DNA from: Rhynchopus euleeides
Lineage: Eukaryota > Euglenozoa > Diplonemea > Diplonemida > Diplonemidae
Assembly (NCBI GenBank): GCA_963210315.1
Contig: OY723251.1
Location: 1,860,001 to 1,924,000, forward strand
Direction of reading: 5' to 3'
DNA: 64,000 bases
A model generated the notes under the pieces. It was given only the letters and a program-made list of their open reading frames with translations. It was not told the origin of the DNA and ran no database searches. Of this stretch, positions 10,330-20,100 are shown in pieces (positions within the stretch are counted from its first letter, which is position 1; every line of letters begins with the position of its first letter). The translations under genes and the position numbers were made by a program.

Positions 10330-10860
10330 GGGGGGGGGGGGGTGGGCGCTGCGGCATTCCTCAGCCGGATGGCAAAGAAATGGCCCACGGGCCCCGTGGA
10401 GGGGATGAACACCACCGTCACTAAAGGCAGCCTGTGCTCATTGAGCAACAGCTGTGCACTTTGCGGCCCTGTTTCACGCATAAATGTGAGGACCCTGACA
10501 GGTGTGACGTGCCTCAGGGACCCCGCCCACCGCTCCACCTCGGTGTTCTTGAGGGGCACTGCCTCCTCGCCGTTGCGCAGCACGGTCGTGCGTGCGGCCA
10601 CCTCTGCCGTGGAGAGTCCCATGGAACCTCCAGCAGTCGCCCACCATTCGGTCAGGGCGGACCGACTCGGCGCTTGCGGGGTCTTCCCGCGTGCGAGGTG
10701 GTCCGCGAAGAAGCACGCGACGTACCCGCACGACAGCGCCATGTTGGATGTCCCAGCCAACCCCCCACTTCGCCCGCAGCGCCCCACACGCTGCGAGCAC
10801 CTCACTCACGGCAGCAGTATTTGGCTGTGAGTCAAACACTACTGCCTCTACCTGAGGCAT
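10330..10860 (-). pseudogene. Broken ORF with Ulp1/C48 protease-like motifs upstream of the hAT transposase
   Basis: From an ATG at 10858-10860 the minus strand reads an AVVFDS stretch and W..DIQHG, then a change of frame is needed to reach ALSCGYVACFFADHL. Together these look like the Asp, Gln and Cys elements of a C48 (Ulp1-like) peptidase C-terminal half. Further on, VFIPSTGPVGHFFAIRL resembles the His element that normally comes first, so the halves appear in swapped order. The frame then runs into a poly-Pro/18-G tract (10325-10342) directly before the transposase. Possible readings: an accessory protease ORF of the hAT element, a fusion disrupted by homopolymer slippage, or two fragments. 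Function is not established. Confidence 0.4.
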
Positions 10861-11832
10861 GTTGTGTGTCGCAACAGTTGCGTGTGACGCATCTGTGTGG
10901 AGTGTGTGTGGGTGTGCACGTGTGCGCTGTGGTATGCTCAACCACCTGAAGGGGGCGGGAACACAACTCTTCTTGGAAGCTGCCAGAATCTGGCAAAAGG
11001 GGCGGGAAAGGGGCGCCGTATTCACAGCAGTGGTTTGGCAATGAACTCACCCCAGTTTAGAGACCGGTAATGAAGAAGATGACTGGGAGGCACACACCAT
11101 GCCCCACCCAGCGGGACCCCCCCACACCCCCACCCACCCATCGGGACCCCCCTCCTCGGGTGTTCCAAAAACCCTTTCTTTTGAATATTTGGAGTCTGTG
11201 CGGATCGCAGTGGGGTCATTTTGGCCATGGGGTGCCTAATACTGCACATTCCCTAAGGGAAGCAAGGCAACCCTCCCAACCCCAAAAAATCCGGCCCGAG
11301 TCGGGAGTCGGGAGTCGGCCTTATTTACACCCCTGCCCCCCCTCCCCCACTTTCATTCCCTGCCCACACACATATACCCCCTCCCCCCCACCCCCCACCC
11401 CTCCCCTTTGGAAAATTTCACCACACCAGGAATTCCCTGCCAAAAAAAAATAGTGTCAAAAAATGTAGTGGGGGGCGGTGGCAGCGCTTTTTGGGCAACA
11501 AAACAAGCCTAATGACAAGACAAAACGTCTCCCCGCAAGGCTGCGGGGGAGTTGCCCGTGGTTGCCACCCCCCTCGAATTTTTTTTAGCGGTCAAACAAC
11601 AAGAAGAGCCCTGTCGTTTTTTTTGTTGGGCACCGCCTGTGGGAGGAGAGTGTGTCGCGTCTCAGGGATCTCGCCTGTGCACCGCACCCCTCCTTACCTT
11701 CAGGCATCCGGGGGGGTTGGGGTGTTTGGAAGCGTCAATGCGAGAAGCGAAGGACAAGTGAGAGGGAGAGGGGGGAGTGAGCGAGACTGGCAGCGAATCG
11801 CTTTTGGTTGGTCAGGCGATTCTTTCATTGTT
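10861..11832. other. Non-coding region with C-rich tracts
   Basis: No gene supported. An inverted copy of the dispersed GATCCGCAC repeat lies at about 11160-11240, and long C-rich tracts fill 11330-11410. GGAAGCGTCAATGCG at about 11729 is a short motif also seen near 34072, 34287 and, inverted, 42789. Confidence 0.5.
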
Positions 11833-11985
11833 ACTAGTTTGCGAGCGACGGAGCGTAGCGGAGTCGCGAAGTAACGAAGGAAATCGTCCGGCGGAATCTT
11901 TTGGATTTGCCCCTTTATTCCCCTTCACAGGGCCTCAACACAGCCTTGAGACAGCAAGTGTGCTCGACAAAAAAATCAGTCTGGA
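11833..11985 (+). repeat. Relic A-B terminal-repeat unit (partial)
   Basis: It begins ACTAGTTTGCGAGCGACGGA and runs through GGCCTCAACACAGCCTTGAG to CAGTCTGGAAC, matching the A repeat and only the start of the B repeat of the retroelement at 54985-62784. The rest of B is not recognisable. Diverged, hence probably old. Confidence 0.75.
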
Positions 11986-12119
11986 ACTTGCTTCGGAGCT
12001 GGAGCACGATATATATTTTGAACCGTTTGTCCCATCGAAGCAAACCACGTTCACGCCAGAGGCACCTTTTCTCGGCATTGCCGGTTTCGCCCTCCCTGCC
12101 CCACCCCCCCCCCCTACTG

Positions 12120-13007
12120 GCATAGACCCCGATAAGAGGGGGTCGGGGGTCGGGAGGGGGTCCGAGGGGGTCGCCTTGAGGAATTTGCCTGAATGGGGAC
12201 CACCAATAAGGGGTGTTCATAGGCACCCCATGGCCAAAATGACCCCACTGCGATCCGCACAAACTCCAAACATTCAAAAGAACGAGTTTTTGAAAAACCC
12301 GAGGAGGGGGTCGGGGAGGGTGCCGCTGGGTGGGTGAGTAGGGTGGCATGGTGTGTGCCTCCCAGGCATCTCCTCCCACGACTATCCCTGGACCAGACCC
12401 ACATTTCATGAGTGAAGCTTGGTACTTCTATCCACGAAATGACCCCACTACGATCCGCAGTAGTCCCAAATATTCAAAAGGACGGGGTTTTGCAAACCCT
12501 GTGTGGGGGGGTCGGAGGGGGTCGGGAGGGGGGGCCGACCCCTCATACTCCGACCCCCAAGTTTGCAACCCCCCATTTTCCGACCCCTGAGAAATAGTGC
12601 AAAAGTTCCGACCCCCAAGTTTCAGACCCCCATTTTCTGACCCCCTTCCGACCCCTCCCTCCCCCCGTATTCCGACCCCCGAGAACAATGGGGGGTCGGG
12701 AGGGGGGCCGACCCCTGACCCCCATATCCGACCCCTCGATTCCGACCTTCCGACCCGGGTTTCCGACCCCCATTCTCGACGAGGACCACCTCTGCATTTC
12801 AGGGGTGTTGTGTGGCACCTACACCAACAAAGTGACCCCACTACGATCCGCACGGAGTCCAAACAATGCAACAGAGGGAGAAACCCGCGTTTCCTCGGGA
12901 AAAACCCAGGGGTTTTCCCAGATATTTGGGGGGGGGGGGGTCTTTTATAAGAGGGGGTCGGGGGTCGGGTGGGGTCAGGGGGTCGGATTCTTATCGGGGT
13001 CTCTGCC
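12120..13007. repeat. (CCGACCCC)n-type satellite
   Basis: Irregular tandem GGGGGTCGG / CCGACCCC units fill most of this stretch on both strands, interrupted by copies of the GATCCGCAC repeat. No coding content. Confidence 0.75.
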
Positions 13008-13009
13008 TA

Positions 13010-13629
13010 CTGGGGGGGGCTAAATAGAAGGGGGTGGCCGAATACAAGGGGGGGGTCTGGAAATTCGAAATCCATAAAATTTTAGGCCGAATACAAGGGG
13101 GGGGGTCTTGTATTCGGCGGTCCGTGAATTTTGGCCAATTTTCAAATTTACGCCTGTTTTTCCAGTCCTAACAGGCACCCCATGGTCAAAATGACCCCAC
13201 TGCGATCCGCACGGAATCCAAACATTCAAAAGAACAGGGTTTTGGACACCAGTGTGGGGGTCCTCACAGGTGGCTGACTCCTGGGAATATCCTCCCATTA
13301 TCAGGAGCCAAATCAGGCCCACATTTCACGAGTGAAACTTGGCACCTCCACCCACAAAATGACCCCACTACGATCCGCACGGATTCCGAATAGTGCAATG
13401 GAAGGCGAAAATCGCGATTCCACGAGGTCACCTGGAGCAAAATTCACCAAAATTTGGAAAAATCACGGACCGCCGAATACAAGACCCCCCCCCTTGTATT
13501 CGGCCACCCCCTTGTATTTGGCCACCCACTGCAAAAATTGCCCAAAATTTTGGGTTTTTGAAAACCCCCCAAAAAAAGCGTTTATACGCCTATTAGAAGG
13601 GGGGGGGTCTTCTATTTAGCCCCCCCCAG
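13010..13629. mobile_element. TIR element G1, 620 bp (CTGGGGGG termini, TA target duplication)
   Basis: Left end TA|CTGGGGGGGGCTAAATAGAAG and right end CTTCTATTTAGCCCCCCCCAG|TA are inverted copies, flanked by TA on both sides. Subterminal motifs GCCGAATACAAGGGGG occur inverted inside. No transposase; a MITE of the same family as 33606-37037. TA duplication is the habit of Tc1/mariner-like transposases. Confidence 0.8.
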
Positions 13630-13631
13630 TA

Positions 13632-15148
13632 GGGGTGGGGAAAAGCCCCCAAAAAGCGTAAATTTTGCATTTTTTTGCACAACATCCCAGAGATCCCCAA
13701 AAACCATGAAACCCACCCAGAACCGGTCCGGAACCCCAAAAAAATGGTGTGTTGGGGTGTTTGGAGGTGTTTGGTGGGCTTTTTTGACCGTATTTTTGGG
13801 GTGGCCACCTTCCCGTACCTGGGGGTGGCCAGGAGAGAGACACATTATCCCCTGGGCACGGAAACATCACTGAAACACGACTTCTGAGCGCCAGGAGGGG
13901 ACGGGGACACATATTGGCTGACCCGAGGCACTCAGAAAGCTATTGTTTGAGCAGCCCCTCGTGATTGGCGCCAAATAGTGGGTGGTTTCGGGGCCCCAGT
14001 GATGCCGTGCCATTTGGTGGTCTCCAGGGAAGGAGGTGCACAGAAGTTACACATCGACTTGAGCCAGCCCTGCAGGTCGTTGTACACCCCTCCCGATGAT
14101 CTGGTGAGACACTGCCCTGCCATGCGCAGGGTTAATATGGTGACCACGTTTCATGTGCTGCATTGCTGCTGGAAAGAAAGAATAGCAGACGGGAGCGGCA
14201 CGCGGTGTACTTCTGGGGTCGAGCAGCACATCGAGGGTTGTGCTCTCGGGGCTGTGCAAGTCTCCGTCTTCAACAGCAACTAGGAAATCATATCGCCATT
14301 CCTCGTACGTTCGACGCTGACTGCAGAATCCAGGCATACTTGCCTGACTTGCGCCTCACCTGACGTTCGCACCCGGGCTGAGGACCCCCGAGACTGCGCA
14401 CAGAGCTTAGCTTGTACTTAGATACCGGTGAAAGTGGTGGACACTGTGGCGGATGATAGGGCCTTGTGCAGTGATGCAATCGCATCAGTATCTCCTCACC
14501 GAGTATTGAATCAGCAGCCTCTGTCGTGTGCTTCTACTTCTGTGGAGCACATCTATCTGCTACAGACAGGCCAGCTTGGTGTACTGCAGTACTTGCTGAC
14601 GATTCGTGGTCCGCAGTTGTAATGCTTGCCGAGGCAAGCATCCATCTGGCACGGTGAGGATACCGCCTGTGCTCACAATTCAGGCGTCAGACAAACCTTC
14701 GCTGTCCACCGCCTGCCGCTCCCTGATAGGCCAGGCACAGCCTTGCCCAGGGCCAGCAGAAACGCCCTTTTGGGGGTTGGGGTGCAGCCGCTGGACTGAG
14801 AGCGTTTTTGGAGCAGGCAACTGCCTCGCACCTTGCAAATGACTGTCTTCAGCCCCAGAATAAGCACCACGAAGAACTGTGCTTCCTGCTGGGCCCACCT
14901 GCCCATCCGGCGTTGTGCACGGCATCTGCGTGTGTTCAAGGCCCCGAAGGTGGCCAGGCCCAGGTACGGGAAGGTGGCCACCTTTTCAACTTTCGGTATA
15001 GTGCCAAAAAATCAAGCCAAACACGTGCGAAACACCCCAAAAACACGTTTCCGGAGGGTTTTGGGTCGGTTTGTGGGGGTTTTATGCACTTTTGGGGTGT
15101 TCTGGGGGTACCTCAAAAATGCGTGTTTAAACAGCTTTTTCCCACCCC
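13632..15148. mobile_element. TIR element F, 1.5 kb, with diverged ~205-bp inverted repeats
   Basis: It starts GGGGTGGGGAAAAGC directly after the TA that ends element G1 and ends GCTTTTTCCCACCCC|TA. Both arms finish inside with GGTGGCCACCTTCCCGTACC; arm identity is visibly lower than in the other elements, so it looks old. The roughly 1.1-kb interior has no ORF I can assign. Confidence 0.7.
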
Positions 15149-15173
15149 TAACCCCCCCCCCCCCCCACACGTG

Positions 15174-16195
15174 CACGGTGGGATCTTGTAAATTTTACAT
15201 GTATAACTACAAGTATATACATGTATTATACATGTATAATACTTGCATGACAAGTATTATACATGTATAATACATGTATATGCCTGAAATATACATGTAA
15301 AATACATGTATATCAAGTAAAAATACAAGTATAATACTTGCATGTCAACTATTATACTTGTATTTTTACTTGATATACATGTATTTTACATGTATATTTC
15401 AGGCATTTACATGTATTTTACATGTATAATACTTGTCATGCAAGTATTATACAAGTAAAATACTTGCATGACAAGTAAAATACATGTAAAATACTTGCAT
15501 GACAAGTAAAATACATGTAAAATACTTGCATGACAAGTAAAATACTTGCATGCAAGTAAAATACATGTATTTTACTTGCATGCAAGTATTTTACTTGTCA
15601 TGCAAGTATTTTACATGTATAATACTTGCATGACAAGTATTATACATGTAAAATACATGTATATCAAGTAAAAATACATGTACCGTATACGTAAATATTA
15701 TGGAACGTAAATATTATGGAACGGGCTCATTTTTGCCCGGTCCGTTCCATAATATTTACGTTCCAAAATATTTACAGGGCCAGTTGGGGACTCAGTGGTG
15801 AGGATGGCTTGCCTCAGGAATCGCACGAAAAGTGCACGAGTAGGTCCCGTCAGGGACTCTGTATGCCGTCCGATCACCTGGTCCAAGTCCCCGAGTCGCA
15901 GAAAGCCCTGTAAATATTATGGAACGAAAAAAATCTGGAACGCCAACCCACCAGCGTTCCAAAATATTTACGTTCCATAATATTTACGTTCCAAAATATT
16001 TACGTATACGGTATAATAGTTGACATGCAAGTATTATACATGTATTTTTACTTGATATACATGTATTTTACATGTATATTTCAGGCATATACATGTATTA
16101 TACATGTATAATAGTTGACATGCAAGTATTATACATGTATAATACATGTATTATACTTGTAGTTATACATGTAAAATTTACAAGATCCCACCGTG
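15174..16195. mobile_element. Palindromic ACATGTAT element B, copy 1
   Basis: Ends are inverted copies: CACGGTGGGATCTTGTAAAT at the left and its complement ending in CCACCGTG at the right. The interior is almost entirely ACATGTAT / ACTTGCATG units that pair across the element, plus GCCTGAAATATACATG and its complement. MITE A (15683-16011) is inserted near the middle. No coding capacity. Confidence 0.85.
15683..16011. mobile_element. MITE A, copy 1 (329 bp)
   Basis: Termini CCGTATACGTAAATATT and complement, flanked by TA. Internally several TGGAACGTAAATATTATGG units and a 120-bp unique centre (GGGGACTCAGTGG to GTCGCAGAAAGCC). It is inserted in palindromic element B. Short ORFs over it recur in all five copies only because the DNA recurs. 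Confidence 0.88.
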
Positions 16196-17330
16196 TGTGT
16201 TTTGGACTCCAAACCCACCCGACACACATTGCGAGTTGTTTTTCCTGTGCCGGGCATAACCCACCGCCCCTCCCCCACCCCACCCCCCCCCCCCATTTTG
16301 TCAACCAACTGTCTGTTTTGATTTTGGGGGGGGGGGTCGAACCGGTGCAAAGAAACCTGGCCACGGATGACTACAGGAGCACCGCACCAACCCCACCCTT
16401 CTTGCGCACTTTTGATGAAAGATTGTACAGGAGGGGGGTGGGGAACCTCAGGGGATGTAGTGGGTGTGGTCTTCTCCACGGAGCAGGGTCGAAACTGGTG
16501 CATTGTTCGGCGTGTTTTTCCTCATCAACAGCATACCGGGTGGGGAAAAAAAACCGCCGAACTTTATTGTCAAAAAAACTACAAGCCTGCTCGGTATGGC
16601 GAAGACACTACCCCCTCCTTACCTCTCATCCCCCCCTCCCCCCCTTCTCCTCAAAACAGATCATCAGTCCTATTCGTGGTAATTTACCCCCCCCCCCCCA
16701 AAATTTACCCCCCCCCCTTATATTACCCCCTTTTTCGGAAATTTTGGGTTCAGGCCCCAGAAACTTGGTAATTTACCCCCCCCCCCTTTGGCTGGGGGGG
16801 TGGGGGGAAAATCCCCATTTTTTGGCTGGTCGGGGGGTAAATTTACCCCCACCACTGGGTGGTGGGGGGGGTAATTTACCACCCCCTTTGCCTGGTAGGG
16901 GGGTAAATTACCCCCCCCTACCTGGTAAGAGGGGGTAAATTTACCCCCCACCAGGCTAAGGGGGGTAAATTACCCCCCCTGGCCCTCCCCAGCAAAGGGG
17001 GTAATTTGTTCCCGCTCTTACTGGGGGGGTAATTTACCCCCCCAGGCCAAAGGGGTAGTTGCCACCCCTTTACTCGTAGGGAGGGTAAATTTGCCCCCTT
17101 GTACTGGAGAGGGGGGTAATTTACCCCCCTACCCACCACCGGAGAAGGGGGTAAGTTACCCCCCAGTAAGGGCGGGGGCAATTTACCCCCCCTTGACTGG
17201 GGAGGGCCAGGGGGGTAATTTGTCCTCAGACGGTCACTACTAAACACGCCAGCCTCGTTGTAATACCCTAGCAAGACCACTGTAATTCGACACGCCAGCA
17301 TCATCAACCTTCGGCAACGGTGGCTTTATT
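16196..17330. repeat. C-rich spacer and GGGGTAAATTACCCC satellite
   Basis: From about 16680 to 17220 the sequence is built of palindromic units of the type GGGGTAAATTACCCC separated by short variable blocks (TTTGGCTGG, CCTGGTA, CCAGGCTAAGG). The same satellite recurs at about 17765-17905 and 19105-19220. No gene seen. Confidence 0.8.
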
Positions 17331-17350
17331 GCTCACCTGTGGCGGCCATG

Positions 17351-17508
17351 TTGACTGGGTGCTGCAGTACGCGGGTCGGCGGGCCGTGGCCCGGCGGTGG
17401 CGGGAGGCCTGCTCCGCGTCGGGGCGCTTCGCGCCCCTCCTCTCCGCAGGCCTCCCGCCACCGCCGGGCCACGGCCCGCCGACCCGCGTACTGCAGCACG
17501 CCAGTCAA
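17351..17508. repeat. 62-bp GC-rich hairpin
   Basis: The arms 17351-17412 and 17446-17508 are reverse complements except for a one-base indel, with a 33-base loop that itself contains GGCGCTTCGCGCC. The stem carries CTGCAGTACGCGGGTCGGCG and then CCGTGGCCCGGCGGTGGC. It looks like a cruciform or foldback element. The region to about 17760 holds nothing else I recognise. Confidence 0.85.
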
Positions 17509-18073
17509 CAAGACTGCCACACAGGGCTGCAGCGGGCAGGTTGCGTATTTCACCAACACCTTTTTCAGCCAAAAATCGAAAATTCACCAAAAAATTTCGG
17601 ATCAGATTAGGCTTGCATGAGTGTCACCAAGGGTCGTTTGGAGTCCGTAGAGATCACGATGGCCAGACTTTCGACATGAGTCGTAGTGGAAAGCCTCTAA
17701 AATGCGTGTCCGAATCTGGGGGGGGGGGGGAGGGCCTATAAAGACACTTAACACTACGTGTTTAGTGAATTTACCCCCTCCCCGGGCAAAGGGGGAGGCA
17801 CATACCCCCCTTTGCCTGGAAGGAGGGGTAAATTACCCCCCAGTTACCCCCACTATCCAGTCAGAAGGGGGGTAATTTACCCCCTCTTTGCCGCCAGGGG
17901 AGGGTAATTGGCCGTGAGGTAGGCACCACACACCCCACCGCATGCATGTGACAGGTCCAATCATGCCGAAGGAAGTGCCCGAGGGCCTGGGTGATGCCAG
18001 GGTAGGTCACCCACAGGCCCTAGGCGTCCTCTCACCCCCCTATGGCCTACCAAAAAAACCGGCCACCCCAGAA

Positions 18074-19096
18074 CACGGTGGGATCTTGTAAATTTTACAT
18101 GTATAACTACAAGTATATACATGTATTATACATGTATAATACTTGCATGTCAACTATTATACATGTATAATACATGCATATGCCTGAAATATACATGTAA
18201 AATACATGTATATCAAGTAAAAATACAAGTATAATACTTGCATGTCAACTATTATACATGTATTTTTACTTGATATACATGTATTTTACATGTATATTTC
18301 AGGCATTTACATGTATTTTACATGTATAATACTTGTCATGCAAGTATTATACATGTAAAATACTTGCATGACAAGTAAAATACATGTATAATACTTGCAT
18401 GACAAGTAAAATACTTGCATGCAAGTAAAATACATGTATTTTACTTGCATGCAAGTATTTTACTTGTCATGCAAGTATTTTACATGTATAATACTTGCAT
18501 GACAAGTATTATACATGTAAAATACATGTAAATGCCTGAAATATACATGTAAAATACATGTATATCAAGTAAAAATACATGTATAATACCGTATACGTAA
18601 ATATTATGGAACGTAAATATTATGGAACGGGCCCATTTTTGGCCGGTCCGTTCCATAATATTTACGTTCCATAATATTTACAGGGCCAGTTGGGGACTCG
18701 GTGGTGAGGACGGCTTGCGTCAGGAATCGCGCGAAAAGTGCACGAGTAGGTCCCGTCAGGGACTCTGTATGCCGTCCGATCACCTGGTCCAAGTCCCCGA
18801 GTCGCAGAAAGCCCTGTAAATATTATGGAACGAAAAAAATCTGGAACGCCAACCCACCAGCGTTCCAAAATATTTACGTTCCATAATATTTACGTTCCAT
18901 AATATTTACGTATACGGTAGTTGACATGCAAGTATTATACATGTATTTTTACTTGATATACATGTATTTTACATGTATATTTCAGGCATATGCATGTATT
19001 ATACATGTATAATAGTTGACATGCAAGTATTATACATGTATAATACATGTATTATACTTGTAGTTATACATGTAAAATTTACAAGATCCCACCGTG
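18074..19096. mobile_element. Palindromic ACATGTAT element B, copy 2
   Basis: Same CACGGTGGGATCTTG termini and interior as 15174-16195, with its own MITE A insertion (18589-18917) at a nearly but not exactly equivalent place. GTAATTTACCCC satellite follows at once. Confidence 0.85.
18589..18917. mobile_element. MITE A, copy 2 (329 bp)
   Basis: CCGTATACG termini flanked by TA; almost identical to the copies at 41816 and 15683. Confidence 0.88.
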
Positions 19097-19883
19097 AACA
19101 TGGTAATTTACCCCCCCCCCCCCCCCCTTGACCCGTAATTTACCCCCCCCCCCCTTATATTACCCCCCTTTTCCCAAAATTTCCGGTCAGGCGACCCAAA
19201 GGGGGGGGGGGGGGGGTAAATGACCACGAATAGGACTGATATATATATACCCAACACCCTCCCCACCCCCCCCCCAGTAGATTTCTGTGCCGTTTTTCTG
19301 TCTGGCAGCTTGTTCCAATAAAAAAGACACACGCCTCTGCGCATCTGTCCCCTGTTCCCTTCCCCCTCCCACCACGCTGTGGGTTCTGTTTTTTTCCCCC
19401 CTCTGTTTCCTGTCCTGTCTTGCGCGTTGTGGGACCGGGGGGGGGAGGGGGTGGGGAGTGCGGGAGTGCGATGAACCCGTCGATCCGCAGCGAGTCTCTG
19501 AGAGGGAGGCATGCCACACAAGGCGGGGGGGGGGGGGGTGTGGGGGGGGCTGCACATTGCGGAAAACAAATGCAAAAAAAAACAATGTGAAGGAAATTGT
19601 TCCCCACACACCCCACACCCTCCCCACACCCCTCCACGCAGTTTTGAACAAAACACATGTCGAGAACAGCAGCATTTGTCTTTGAGCTTACCTTATCACC
19701 CCACCCCACCCCACCCCACCCCACCCACCCATCTACCCCTCCACCCCTCCACCCCCCCCCCCCCAGGTTGAAGGTCGGGGCGCCCGCACGCGTGTGTCTT
19801 CTTGTGTGCCCCCCCCCCCCCTCCCCTCCCCTCCCCTCCCCTCCCCTCACCCATCCCCCCCCATCCCCCACCCCCACAAAGCA

Positions 19884-20053
<170 letters not shown>

Positions 20054-20100
20054 GCGCCGCCGCCCGCCACGTCGGCCGCTTTGCCCGCGGGGGGGGAATC

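Larger units (their letters stand above)
11160..13400. repeat. Cluster of a dispersed 40-90 bp repeat with core TGACCCCACTRCGATCCGCA
   Basis: The core is present at about 12240, 12439, 12832, 13191 and 13360 on the plus strand and at about 11198-11226 on the minus strand, usually followed by TCCAAACATTCAAAAG. Three copies (12400, 12790, 13320) also share an upstream CCCACATTTCATGAGTGAA block. A further copy lies at about 35680. The sequence between copies is unrelated C/G-rich satellite, so only the repeat itself is conserved. Confidence 0.8.
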
